Assembly (NCBI GenBank): GCA_028284225.1
Contig: JANQSD010000019.1
Location: 124,001 to 188,000, forward strand
Direction of reading: 5' to 3'
DNA length: 64,000 nucleotides
DNA from: Arenicellales bacterium
GTDB taxonomy: Bacteria > Pseudomonadota > Gammaproteobacteria > Arenicellales > JAHEKD01
Both the position numbers and the translations under genes were made by a program. This document shows positions 17,996 through 27,096 of the stretch, in pieces. The notes under the pieces are model-generated. The model saw nothing but the letters and a program-made list of their open reading frames with translations, searched no databases and had not been told where the DNA came from. Each line of letters starts with the position of its first letter. The stretch's first letter is position 1.

Positions 17996-19186
17996 TTATC
18001 CTGTCTCGGTAGCTAGGCCTTTGTGCCCCATAATAACTTCATTACCCGGTTGCGGTGTTGAAGGGATATTTAATGATAATAACAACGAGATAAGCGCCAT
18101 GACACTACCACATAAGAATACCAGTGCAGGTGAGCTGAGCCACACCACCCCGAGCAATACGGGGAGGAAAACAGCAGCAATGTGGTTAATGGTAAAACCG
18201 ACTGCTGCGGTAGCACTGATATCCCTTGGATCTGCAATTTTCTGGAAGTATGTTTTGATGGCAATGGCCATGGCAAAAAACAAATGATCAATGACGTATA
18301 AACCTGCAGCGATACGATGATCTTCGACAAATGCATAGGCAGTAAAGACAATAAACAAACCAACATACTCAATAATCAGCGCTTTACGTTCACCGATATG
18401 ACCGATTAATTTGCCAATTTTGGGAGCAATATATACGTTCATCGCAGCGTTGATTAAAAACAACATGGCAATTGCTTTAACACTATAGCCAAATTTTTCC
18501 ACCATCAAAAATCCTGCAAAAACGATAAAGATTTGACGTCTTGCACCTGACATGAAGGTTAGGGCGTAATAAAGCCAATAACGTTTGCGCAACACAACTT
18601 TTTTATGCTGGGTTACTTTTTCTGGATAAGTTGGGTAGAGCACCCAGCAAAAGACAGCGATTAAGACTGAAAGACCACCGCCGAGTGCATAAATCCAGAT
18701 GTAATCAAGCTCTAATACGGTCCGGGTTAACCAGATCACCCCGTATATCACAATAGACGTGAAGGATGCTACTCCAATAATTTTGCCCATGACATGCGGC
18801 GCCTGTTGTTTGCCCAGCCATTGCAGGCTTAAAGAAGTTTGCAATGTTTCATAATAATGAAACCCAATCGACATGATCATGGTGGTGATGTACAGCCCTA
18901 GAGCACTGGGGAACCAACCCGTAATCAAAGTCCCGCCGCCGAGTAAAATGAGTGAGATATAAGCCAGCCGCTGCTCACGAATGAATAATAGTAAATAAAC
19001 TACCGCGAATGCTAGAAAACCGGGAATTTCCCTTAAGCTTTGTAAGATGCCGATTTCTGCACCAGTGAAAGCAGCTCGTTCGATACTGAAATTATTCAGC
19101 AGTGTTGTCCAGGTAGCGAAACTTAAGGGTACCGCCGTAGCCATTAGCATCAGAAGAATTTCAGGTTTACGCAGTTTCTCTAGCAT
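17996..19186 (-). CDS. MFS transporter
   Basis: 396 residues with about twelve hydrophobic segments in two halves, typical of the major facilitator superfamily (e.g. IPGFLAFAVVYLLLFI, AIAMLFLINAAMNVYIAPKIG). I do not recognise a specific subfamily. Its ATG overlaps the stop of the B2-like gene (TAATG) and it ends 2 nt before the dehydrogenase, so the three are very likely translated from one message. Transport of the substrate or product of the neighbouring enzymes is a fair inference. Confidence 0.85.
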   Translation of the reverse strand: MLEKLRKPEILLMLMATAVPLSFATWTTLLNNFSIERAAFTGAEIGILQSLREIPGFLAFAVVYLLLFIREQRLAYISLILLGGGTLITGWFPSALGLYITTMIMSIGFHYYETLQTSLSLQWLGKQQAPHVMGKIIGVASFTSIVIYGVIWLTRTVLELDYIWIYALGGGLSVLIAVFCWVLYPTYPEKVTQHKKVVLRKRYWLYYALTFMSGARRQIFIVFAGFLMVEKFGYSVKAIAMLFLINAAMNVYIAPKIGKLIGHIGERKALIIEYVGLFIVFTAYAFVEDHRIAAGLYVIDHLFFAMAIAIKTYFQKIADPRDISATAAVGFTINHIAAVFLPVLLGVVWLSSPALVFLCGSVMALISLLLSLNIPSTPQPGNEVIMGHKGLATETG

Positions 19187-19650
19187 TAGTTGATTAGTGG
19201 TCGTCTACTTATATTTTGTTCCAGAGGGTATTGTTCAGCGATGTTAGTGTTGTCGTTAAGCACCAAATCACCATGAACCAGCCAGGCATGGCCTTTAAAA
19301 GCCGGTTTTTCAATAGCTAAACCCATTTTTAATTCAGAATCAATATTGTATTGTTTTAACAGCCATTTTAATGCCAGTGATTTAGGCAGGCAGTTGGCAT
19401 TGACAGGATGATAGCGTGAGGCCAGTACAACCATGCGGCGGATTGTGGCAATAAGCTGTTTATCATTACCTGTTAATTCTCTCGTGTTAGTATTAGATTG
19501 ATTGACTAACCATTTTTTCCAGCTTTTAAATGGAGTAAGGTCCATTCGCAAGCGTATATAAAACATCAGCAACCAGCTTTTTATGAATAATTGCCATTGC
19601 TGAGCGGACAATTGCGTAGCTGTTTTGAATTTATGGCTTAGTGAGGGCAT
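19186..19650 (-). CDS. Lasso peptide B2-like transglutaminase-fold cysteine protease
   Basis: 154 residues resembling the lasso-peptide B2 protein family (Transglut_core3), which cleaves the leader from precursor peptides. The catalytic cysteine lies in NANCLPKSLALKWLLKQ (C87), the histidine in KGHAWLVHGD (H121), and acidic residues D128/D133 follow; the C, GHAW, D order is the B2 signature. No B1/PqqD-like recognition protein, asparagine-synthetase-like cyclase or clear lasso precursor is adjacent, so it may serve another peptide or act alone. First gene of a coupled minus-strand trio, divergent from fabA. Confidence 0.75.
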   Translation of the reverse strand: MPSLSHKFKTATQLSAQQWQLFIKSWLLMFYIRLRMDLTPFKSWKKWLVNQSNTNTRELTGNDKQLIATIRRMVVLASRYHPVNANCLPKSLALKWLLKQYNIDSELKMGLAIEKPAFKGHAWLVHGDLVLNDNTNIAEQYPLEQNISRRPLIN

Positions 19651-19796
19651 AAAGTGTTTATTAGCAACAACATTGCAATGGTACTAAATAAATACCCACA
19701 ATGAATAGATATTTCAGGATGTTTATAGGTAGTTTTATTCGCGCTGTTTGAATGTGCATGCGATAATCGCGCTTTTCAAGGAAGTAAGTAGTTAAT

Positions 19797-20318
19797 ATGT
19801 ATGTAGAAAAAGAGCAAACTTCGTTTTCCTACGATGACATTATTGCTTGTGGTAAAGGCCAGCTATTTGGTCCGGGTAACGCTCAATTGCCGTTGCCGCC
19901 CATGCTTATGTTTGACAGGATTACTGAAGTTTCCAAGCAAGGTGGAACGTATGATCGAGGAGTGTTAAAAGCCGAATTGGATATCAAACCTGATTTATGG
20001 TTTTTCGACTGTCATTTTGAAGGTGACCCGGTGATGCCGGGTTGTCTGGGGCTGGATGCAATGTGGCAACTGGTCGGTTTCTATCTGGGGTGGTTAGGTG
20101 CTCCGGGGAAAGGTCGGGCTTTGGGTGCCGGCGAAGTCAAGTTTACCGGGCAGGTTATGCCTCATGTGAAAATGTTGACTTATGAAATCAGCATTAAGCG
20201 TGTCATAATGCGTAAATTAGTCATGGGTGTGGCTGATGGTACAGTCGCAGCTGACGGACAAGTTATCTATCAAGGTAAAGACTTAAAGGTTGGATTGTTT
20301 ACCCAATCACAACTGTAG
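19797..20318 (+). CDS. fabA: 3-hydroxydecanoyl-ACP dehydratase/isomerase
   Basis: 173 residues. Catalytic H73 and D87 lie in [21 protein letters not shown], matching the classical FabA pair. It dehydrates 3-hydroxydecanoyl-ACP and isomerises the trans-2 product to cis-3, the branch point of anaerobic unsaturated fatty acid synthesis. An AAGGAAG ribosome-binding site precedes the ATG. fabB follows after 9 nt, giving the standard fabA-fabB operon. Confidence 0.96.
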   Translation: MYVEKEQTSFSYDDIIACGKGQLFGPGNAQLPLPPMLMFDRITEVSKQGGTYDRGVLKAELDIKPDLWFFDCHFEGDPVMPGCLGLDAMWQLVGFYLGWLGAPGKGRALGAGEVKFTGQVMPHVKMLTYEISIKRVIMRKLVMGVADGTVAADGQVIYQGKDLKVGLFTQSQL

Positions 20319-20327
20319 GAGAAAAAT

Positions 20328-21536
20328 ATGCGTAGAGTAGCGGTTACTGGATTTGGAATTGTTTGTAGTATAGGTAATAACAAACAGGAAGTTAAGGAAT
20401 CATTACTTAAAGGCAATTCTGGTATTCAATTTTCGCCGGAGTATGAAGAGAAAGGTTTTCGCAGCCATGTTTATGGTCCGATTGAAATTGATTTGAGTTC
20501 AATTGACCGCAAGCAGCGCCGTTTTATGGGTGACGGTGTGGCGTATAACTATTTGGCCATGCAGGAGGCAATCGCAGATGCAGGCCTTGAAGAGCAGCAA
20601 ATTTCTAATACCCGAACAGGCATAGTGATGGGCACGGGCGGCGGTTCATTCTCAAACATAGAAGATACCGTCGATATTTTTCGTGAGCGCGGCCCCAGAA
20701 AAGTCGGTCCCTATATGGTTGCTCGAACCATGGCCAGTACTAATTCTGCAGTGTTAGCAACTGCTTTTAAAATTAAGGGTGTCAACTACAGCATGAGTTC
20801 TGCTTGTGCCACCAGCGCACATTGCATCGGGCATGGTGCAGAGCTGATACAACTAGGCAAGCAGGATATTGTGTTTGCTGGTGGTGGTGAGGAACTTGAC
20901 TGGACCTTTACCGTGATGTTTGATGCTATGGGTGCGTTGTCGAGTAAATACAATGATACACCGGATAAGGCATCACGTGCCTATGATGCCAATCGCGATG
21001 GTTTTGTTATTTCCGGCGGCGGCGGTGTCGTGGTGTTGGAAGAGTTAGAGCATGCTAAAGCCCGTGGTGCGAAAATCTATGCCGAATTGACCGGCTATGG
21101 AGCAACCTCAGATGGTCATGATATGGTTGCTCCGTCTGGTGAAGGTGCGGTTCGCTGTATGAAAGTCGCCCTGGAAACAGTGGACCAGCCCGTTGATTAT
21201 TTAAACACTCACGGTACCAGCACGCCCGCCGGCGATATTACCGAACTTAATGCAATTAAGGAGGTATTCAATGGTGCCATGCCGGCAATCAGTTCAACCA
21301 AATCTTTGACAGGCCATGCATTAGGTGCGGCCGGTGTTAATGAGGCTATTTACTGTTTGATTATGATGGAAAACGATTTTATTTGTGCGTCGGCTAATAT
21401 CGAAACTATGGATGAAGATGCGAAGTCTGTACCTATAGTAACCGAATTAAAAGAAAATGCAGGCCTGAAAACTATTATGTCCAATAGTTTTGGCTTTGGC
21501 GGGACAAACGCGACGCTAGTATTCAGTAAATTATAA
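20328..21536 (+). CDS. fabB: Beta-ketoacyl-ACP synthase I
   Basis: 402-residue condensing enzyme elongating cis-3-decenoyl-ACP. Catalytic C160 in [10 protein letters not shown], the histidine loops [12 protein letters not shown] and [10 protein letters not shown], and the glycine-rich [13 protein letters not shown] end are all present. AGGAG stands just before the ATG. Together with FabA it commits the cell to unsaturated fatty acids. Confidence 0.96.
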   Translation: MRRVAVTGFGIVCSIGNNKQEVKESLLKGNSGIQFSPEYEEKGFRSHVYGPIEIDLSSIDRKQRRFMGDGVAYNYLAMQEAIADAGLEEQQISNTRTGIVMGTGGGSFSNIEDTVDIFRERGPRKVGPYMVARTMASTNSAVLATAFKIKGVNYSMSSACATSAHCIGHGAELIQLGKQDIVFAGGGEELDWTFTVMFDAMGALSSKYNDTPDKASRAYDANRDGFVISGGGGVVVLEELEHAKARGAKIYAELTGYGATSDGHDMVAPSGEGAVRCMKVALETVDQPVDYLNTHGTSTPAGDITELNAIKEVFNGAMPAISSTKSLTGHALGAAGVNEAIYCLIMMENDFICASANIETMDEDAKSVPIVTELKENAGLKTIMSNSFGFGGTNATLVFSKL

Positions 21537-21633
21537 AACTGACTGCTGTTCTTCTTCTTATTCTCGATGCTTGTTTAGTAATACGGATATGTCTTTGTAC
21601 TCCTCCTATATCTCCCTTACAGGGATCGCAATT

Positions 21634-22009
21634 ATTCGCAGTTCGGCAGTTCAGAGTAGTTCTGACCTAATTAACCGGGATGAGCAATGATAAAAAACTC
21701 AATACTTAAAGCCTTGCTTAGAATTTTTTCAACGGGAAATGAAACGGGCATTTGTGAGGAACCCCTCCTAACCTCCCCTGAGAGGGGATCGGCAACCATT
21801 CGTAGTTCGGCAGTTCAGAGTAGTTCTGAGCTAATTAACCGGGAAACGAAACGGGACTGGCAATGATAAAAAACTCAATACTTAAAGCCTTGCTTAGAAC
21901 TTTTTCAACGGGAAATGAAACGGGCATTTGTGAAGAACCCCACCTAACCTCCCCTGGAAGAGGAGAAATACTGGGTTTTCCCCCTTTCGGGGGGAGTCAG
22001 AAGGAGTAA
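21634..22009. repeat. Tandem ~170-bp repeat pair with coupled small open frames
   Basis: Two tandem copies, about 21634-21797 and 21798-21973, share attcg(c/t)agttcggcagttc, atgataaaaaactcaatac, cttgcttagaa and cgggcatttgtga. A 12-bp insertion makes the second longer. Each unit is open in one frame, so three small frames run 21589-21690 (33 aa), 21687-21866 (59 aa) and 21863-22009 (48 aa), each joined by an ATGA overlap, ending 4 nt before heme A synthase, whose AAGGAG site lies in the last codons. Related modules at 16677 and 58430 suggest an intergenic repeat family rather than real genes. The fabB-ctaA gap (21537-22013) otherwise shows nothing. Confidence 0.7.
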
Positions 22010-22013
22010 CAAC

Positions 22014-23027
22014 ATGTCAAACCGCAGTATTTCAATCTGGTTAATCATCTGTTGCTTGATGGTGTACAGCATGATTTTGATAGGGGGTATCACGCGACTT
22101 ACACAGTCAGGGTTGTCCATGGTGACTTGGGAGCCGTTAATGGGGACGATTCCGCCATTAAGTGAAAGTGAATGGCAACAAACATTTGAGGCTTATCGAC
22201 AATTCCCGGAATATCAACAAGTCAATCGAGGAATGAGCTTAAGCGAGTTTAAGCAAATTTTTTGGTGGGAATATATACACAGAGTGCTGGGCAGGTTAAT
22301 TGGCCTGGTATTTTTATTACCCTTGTTGTTTTTTACTTATACAGCTCGAATTCCAAAATCAAAAATACCGGCTTTTTTCGGGCTTTTTATTTTGGGTGGA
22401 TTACAGGGTTTAATGGGCTGGTATATGGTTAAAAGCGGTTTGGTTAATAACCCTCACGTTAGCCAATATCGTTTGGTTGCGCATTTGTCATTGGCCGTGC
22501 TGATTTACAGTATTATGCTATGGCTATTACTGTCGCATAATCAGATTAAAAAAATACGCACGGGTAGTTTCAGGCCGCGCGGCAGCTTTTTTGTTAAATG
22601 CTTGATTGCCTTGATCGGGTTGATGATTATCAGTGGTGGCTTTATGGCCGGCACTAAAGCAGGGTTTATATACAACACATTCCCGAAAATGGGCGATATG
22701 TGGTGGCCGGATCAATTGTTGGGATTATCGCCCTGGTGGAAGAATTTTTTCGAAAATACCGTTACAATTCAGTTCCAACACAGAGTAACTGCCTTGATAA
22801 CATTAGCCGCTGTTATATATTTTTTTATATATATGCGCCGTACACCGGAGTCAGCAGTCATCACAGGCCTGAATTTTTTGTTGATTTTAGCGCTGGTTCA
22901 GGTGTGCCTGGGTATTCTTACGTTGGTATTAAAGGTGCCTGTCATGATTGGGGTCATGCATCAGGGTGGGGCTATTTTATTGTTGACTGCAGCAATATAT
23001 ACCGCCTTTCAAATAAATAAGAGTTAA
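22014..23027 (+). CDS. ctaA: Heme A synthase (COX15/CtaA family)
   Basis: 337-residue polytopic membrane protein with the family pattern: TM1 followed by IGGITRLTQSGLSMVTWEP, the EYIHRVLGRLIG helix, VAHLSLAVLIY, and the C-terminal-half helices QFQHRVTALITL and VMHQGGAI, whose histidines bind heme. It converts heme O to heme A for aa3/caa3-type oxidases. Length and four conserved histidines fit the proteobacterial (Cox15-like) form. No oxidase or ctaB gene is nearby. Confidence 0.92.
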   Translation: MSNRSISIWLIICCLMVYSMILIGGITRLTQSGLSMVTWEPLMGTIPPLSESEWQQTFEAYRQFPEYQQVNRGMSLSEFKQIFWWEYIHRVLGRLIGLVFLLPLLFFTYTARIPKSKIPAFFGLFILGGLQGLMGWYMVKSGLVNNPHVSQYRLVAHLSLAVLIYSIMLWLLLSHNQIKKIRTGSFRPRGSFFVKCLIALIGLMIISGGFMAGTKAGFIYNTFPKMGDMWWPDQLLGLSPWWKNFFENTVTIQFQHRVTALITLAAVIYFFIYMRRTPESAVITGLNFLLILALVQVCLGILTLVLKVPVMIGVMHQGGAILLLTAAIYTAFQINKS

Positions 23028-23034
23028 CACAACG

Positions 23035-23640
23035 ATGACAAAAATAGTACGAATGATATTAGCGGTAGCTATGCTGCAAACTGCCATAGCTGCAACGGCT
23101 GCAGATGAAAACTGGTCTTTGCAAGATTTGATGCAAACCATGGCGCAGATTGATAGTTTTAAAGCTAACTTTGAAGAAATTAAAGATTTCGCTTTCTTTA
23201 CTGATGCCGTTAAAGTTAATGGATTATTGAGCTATACAAAACCCAGCTATTTGAAACGTGAAGTGCATTCCCCGTATCGTGAAGTAACGATTATTGAAGA
23301 TGACATTATTCACATAGAGCGTGAGCGAACAGGTGATAACGATAACAGCCAGCAGCAACGCTTATCTATTGATATACATCCGGCTGTAAGAACTTTGATT
23401 GAAAGTATCCGGGCAACTTTTGCGGGTGATCTAAAAGTATTAGAAAAATATTACAAGCTGGCGCTGGCAGGAGATGAAAGCGCCTGGCATCTGATTTTGC
23501 ATCCGCAGCAAGATCAGGTGATCGAATATGTGCGCCAGGTTGAGATATTTGGGGCTGGGCGCGAAGTAAACAAGATAATTACTATTGAGGCTGATGATAG
23601 CGAATCGGAGATCACCATTGTCGACATAGTCTTCGATTAG
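23035..23640 (+). CDS. LolA-like periplasmic lipoprotein carrier
   Basis: 201 residues with a cleavable signal peptide (MTKIVRMILAVAMLQTAIAA, cut near residue 20-23) and a LolA-fold body: FKANFEEIK, GLLSYTKPSYLKREV, DIHPAVRTLIESIRATFAGD. It starts 7 nt after ctaA, and an MMPL exporter follows after 7 nt. LolA-like plus MMPL pairs are typical of clusters that move lipid-like products to the outer membrane, so this is probably a specialised carrier rather than the housekeeping LolA. Confidence 0.8.
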   Translation: MTKIVRMILAVAMLQTAIAATAADENWSLQDLMQTMAQIDSFKANFEEIKDFAFFTDAVKVNGLLSYTKPSYLKREVHSPYREVTIIEDDIIHIERERTGDNDNSQQQRLSIDIHPAVRTLIESIRATFAGDLKVLEKYYKLALAGDESAWHLILHPQQDQVIEYVRQVEIFGAGREVNKIITIEADDSESEITIVDIVFD

Positions 23641-23647
23641 AAATGCC

Positions 23648-26017
23648 GTGACAAGCCGGTTAGAAAAATCATATGCGGGGATATTATTAGTTTTAGTTAT
23701 CGTGGCCGCGATTTTTGTTTTTAACAGGTTTCAGATGACCACCGACTTAGGCGACTTTCTACCCAAAGGAGAATCTCGTGTCGAAACGCTTATGGTTGAT
23801 TTGCTCGATAAAGGTGCTACTTCGAACCTCATATTCGTGGGAATTCGCGGTGATGATACTGAGCAAATTGTAGCGGCTAATAAAACCCTGGCAGAAAAAT
23901 TTTCCGATTCAGATTACATCCTTGCTGTGCATAACTCACCTGCCGGTTTGACACAGTCACAACAGGAACTGATTCAACAATACCGTTATCTTTTAACTAA
24001 TCGTCTGGCATCGCAAACCATGACGGCTCAAGGTCTGACCCAGGCCCTGCAACAGCGAATGCAAGGTCTGACTTCGCCGCTGGCATCATTGGAGAAAAAA
24101 TTTATTCGCTTTGATCCAACCGGGGAGGTTTTAAATATCCTGCAACAGGTGTCCAATCAGGATAAAGATCAGTCTTCGGCACCTCGATTAGTTGACGGTA
24201 CCTGGATTGCTCAATCAGGGCAACGTGGTTTAATGGTTCTTGAGCTCAATGCAACGGCTTTTGATCTTGATGGTTTGTCAGACGCTTATGAGTTCGTTGT
24301 TCAAGAAATGGGGGAACTTGCAGGCAAATATCAAGTAGAGTTTGATGTTACCGGGCCGGGTGCATTTGCCGTATTCAGTCGCAATATCATTCGTGATGAT
24401 GTTAAGTTACTGAGTATCCTGGCGACAACCGGCGTCGGATTATTTTTACTATTGGCGCTACGTTCCTTGCCGATGTTGTTTATTGTATTTGTACCGCTTG
24501 CTTGTGGAATCTTATTTGCTATCGCTGCAATCTTGCTGGTGTTTGGCAAAATAAATGGCATAACGCTGGCGTTTGGAGTGACGTTGATTGGTGTGGCGAT
24601 TGATTATCCAATTCATTTTTTCACACATCTTAAACACGGTAAACATGATCCGTCCAGATCAAGCTTGAAACTCATTTGGCCAACGCTTCGCTTGGGTGTT
24701 TTTTCAACTGTCATTGCTTATGGCTCATTATTGTTCGCCGAGATGAGAGGATTGCAGCAACTTGGATTATTTACTATCACAGGTTTATTAATCGCAGCCA
24801 TGACAACACGCTGGGTTTTGCCCTTGCTTGTGCCTCACCAATTACCCTCGAATAAAGGCTTGTCGGGTTTGCATCAGGTACTGGAACATATCGCGTTACC
24901 GGCCTATAAAATCAGATGGCTGGCCCTAGCTGCAACAATAGCTTCATTAGTTTATTTGTTAGTGATTGATCGAACTATTGCTGACTACAATACGCGATCA
25001 CTAAGTCCGATAAGCAAGGCTGAGACGGCTTTGGATCGTGAGATTCGAGCTGAAATGGGGCATTGGGCCGGCGGTAATTTGTTTTTAGTCACCGGGGAAA
25101 GTGAGCAACAAGTTTTACAACACCTTGAGCAATTAGAGCCTTATTTACAAGAGCTTGTTAGTGAGCAAAGAATTTCTGACTACGCCTCAGTAGCTTCATT
25201 TTTACCGAGTGTCGAAAGACAGTTGCAACGTCGTAATGCTTTGCCTGATGAGAATACACTTAGGCAGAATTTAAACTTTGCTCTAGACGGGTTTCCCTTC
25301 AAAAAAGACTTATTTGATCAATTTGTCGATGATGTTGTACAGAGTAAAACCCTCGAGCCCATTACCCTATCAAATCTGGAGCAATATGATTTGCAGGAGA
25401 AAGTATCAACGCTACTGCATCAAAAGGATAACCAATGGTACGCGCCAGTGTTGCTGTATGGTGTCTATGATGAAGCTGCGCTAGCTGATAATCTGAACCA
25501 GGTTTACCCAGATCAAAACTGGGTTAGCTTTATTAGTTTGCAGCATCAATCTAACAACATCATGGAGAATGCGCTTAATAATATGATTAAACTGATCACC
25601 ATGGGTGGCTTTTGTATTTATTTGTTGCTCAGCATCAGTTTCAGAGATTTTATTCGCCCTTTAAAAATTATTTTGCCTACGTTAATGGCGGTTGGTTTAA
25701 CTGTTTCTATTTTGGCTTTTTCCGGAATTTCCTTAAATGTATTCCATATTGTTTCACTGTTGCTGGTAGTTGGACTCGGTTTGGATTACTCGTTGTTTTT
25801 TCATCGTCTCACCGATCATGAAGATGAATGGTCATCCACATTCAGAGCATTGTGGATGTGCTGCTTTTCTACTGTGCTGGTGTTTGGTATGTTGATTATT
25901 TCTAAAACACCGCCATTGCATGCAGTAGGTATGACAGTCGCGATTGGGGCGTTATTGTGTTTAACACTGGGTGCAATATTTGCCAGTCGAAGTTTGCGCC
26001 ATCCGCAAGAAACATAA
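23648..26017 (+). CDS. MMPL/RND family exporter
   Basis: 789 residues. One N-terminal helix, a long periplasmic loop (~35-260), a bundle with GVTLIGVAIDYPIHFFTHLKH around residue 310-330, a second loop (~440-640) and a second bundle with VVGLGLDYSLFFHRL, whose aspartates fit the proton relay of RND/MMPL pumps. The GTG start follows the LolA-like stop by 7 nt. Likely an inner-membrane lipid exporter working with the preceding carrier. Confidence 0.85.
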   Translation: MTSRLEKSYAGILLVLVIVAAIFVFNRFQMTTDLGDFLPKGESRVETLMVDLLDKGATSNLIFVGIRGDDTEQIVAANKTLAEKFSDSDYILAVHNSPAGLTQSQQELIQQYRYLLTNRLASQTMTAQGLTQALQQRMQGLTSPLASLEKKFIRFDPTGEVLNILQQVSNQDKDQSSAPRLVDGTWIAQSGQRGLMVLELNATAFDLDGLSDAYEFVVQEMGELAGKYQVEFDVTGPGAFAVFSRNIIRDDVKLLSILATTGVGLFLLLALRSLPMLFIVFVPLACGILFAIAAILLVFGKINGITLAFGVTLIGVAIDYPIHFFTHLKHGKHDPSRSSLKLIWPTLRLGVFSTVIAYGSLLFAEMRGLQQLGLFTITGLLIAAMTTRWVLPLLVPHQLPSNKGLSGLHQVLEHIALPAYKIRWLALAATIASLVYLLVIDRTIADYNTRSLSPISKAETALDREIRAEMGHWAGGNLFLVTGESEQQVLQHLEQLEPYLQELVSEQRISDYASVASFLPSVERQLQRRNALPDENTLRQNLNFALDGFPFKKDLFDQFVDDVVQSKTLEPITLSNLEQYDLQEKVSTLLHQKDNQWYAPVLLYGVYDEAALADNLNQVYPDQNWVSFISLQHQSNNIMENALNNMIKLITMGGFCIYLLLSISFRDFIRPLKIILPTLMAVGLTVSILAFSGISLNVFHIVSLLLVVGLGLDYSLFFHRLTDHEDEWSSTFRALWMCCFSTVLVFGMLIISKTPPLHAVGMTVAIGALLCLTLGAIFASRSLRHPQET

Positions 26018-26108
26018 GTTTACAAATGCTTTCAGGCTATAGCTTTAACTCGCTATAATTATCCTTATATAGTTATACTCAATAATCATTTACAGACCGG
26101 AGGTAACC

Positions 26109-26666
26109 ATGGGTCTTCTCGAAACAATTTTAAAAACCAATGATGGTGCGGCTGTCCGCGAAGCTGCAAGACAAACCGGACTTAGTGAAAAGCAGGCTTT
26201 TGAAGGGTTGATAAATTTAATTCCTTCTTTGTCAGAAGGCGTTAAGAAAAATACGGGTAATCAACAAGGTCTGGAATCATTAATTAATGCTCTTGGTTCA
26301 GGTAAGCATGAGCGCTATTTAGATCAGGCAGGCAATGTGAATCCGGACGACTATATTAAAGACGGCAATGACATTTTGGGCCATATTCTCGGTAATAAAG
26401 ATGCTTCACGTCAGGTTGCCGCGACTGCCGCAAAGAAATCCGGTCTCAGCTCTTCAATTTTGAAAAAACTACTGCCGATTGCGGCAGGTTTGTTTATGGC
26501 ATCATTATCCAAAAACTCTCGTTCTAAAAATATGTTTGGCCAGGAGAAAGTAACCAACAGCAACGCGGGCATACTGAGTAAAGGTTTGACCATGTTTCTT
26601 GATTCTGATAACGACGGCTCAGTAGTAGATGATTTGCTGGGCATGGCCGCGAAAATGTTTTTCTAA
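26109..26666 (+). CDS. DUF937 domain protein
   Basis: 185 residues. The N-terminal part (LETILKTNDGAAVREAARQTGLSEKQA to about residue 130) matches DUF937. A C-terminal segment holds DSDNDG (165-170), an EF-hand-like DxDxDG loop. It is preceded by a strong GGAGG-containing site. It stands alone with a strong hairpin terminator after it. Function unknown. Confidence 0.75.
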   Translation: MGLLETILKTNDGAAVREAARQTGLSEKQAFEGLINLIPSLSEGVKKNTGNQQGLESLINALGSGKHERYLDQAGNVNPDDYIKDGNDILGHILGNKDASRQVAATAAKKSGLSSSILKKLLPIAAGLFMASLSKNSRSKNMFGQEKVTNSNAGILSKGLTMFLDSDNDGSVVDDLLGMAAKMFF

Positions 26667-26686
26667 ACAATCCCAAGTTTTACTAC

Positions 26687-26720
26687 ACCATTCCTTTTCA
26701 GGTTGGAAAAGGAATGGTTT
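26687..26720. terminator. Bidirectional intrinsic terminator
   Basis: accattccttttc (26687-26699), loop aggttg, gaaaaggaatggt (26706-26718): a perfect 13-bp stem followed by tt on the plus strand. It separates the DUF937 gene from the convergent membrane-protein gene, whose stop codon lies at its right edge. Confidence 0.8.
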
Positions 26721-27096
26721 AAATTACTGCATATAATAAAAATCCGGCAAATACAATGCCGGCCAGCAACCAGGCACGAATAAGAGTTTCGCCAGATTGT
26801 TCAAACCATTTAAGTAATTTGTCTATTCGCTCTTTACCAATCACCGGAATTGCGACAGCGGCAATAATAGCGACATAGCCAAGAATTTTAATTGCTAATG
26901 GGAATTTGCTAAAGGGTGCGATGGCAATAAGATGTAAGCCTAGAATTAACCTGACAACAATGGCGATCGGCATGCCGGATTTGCCTTGCCAGATGGCATC
27001 GACCTTTTTGATTAGCTTTTCTGGAAAGATGAGTCCATAAATACACATTACCCCAATGACAATGGCGAACCCAATAACGATAGCGTAGGTCAACAT
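26719..27096 (-). CDS. Small polytopic membrane protein, unknown function
   Basis: 125 residues with about four hydrophobic segments (2-27, 45-62, 66-85, 105-124) separated by short basic or acidic loops. I do not recognise the family. Its ATG overlaps the stop of bepA (TAATG), so it is probably translated with bepA. Confidence 0.7.
   Translation of the reverse strand: MLTYAIVIGFAIVIGVMCIYGLIFPEKLIKKVDAIWQGKSGMPIAIVVRLILGLHLIAIAPFSKFPLAIKILGYVAIIAAVAIPVIGKERIDKLLKWFEQSGETLIRAWLLAGIVFAGFLLYAVI

Noticed and set aside
16845-19650. Calling the B2-like region a lasso peptide cluster.
   Set aside because: No asparagine-synthetase-like cyclase, B1 protein or convincing precursor is present next to it.
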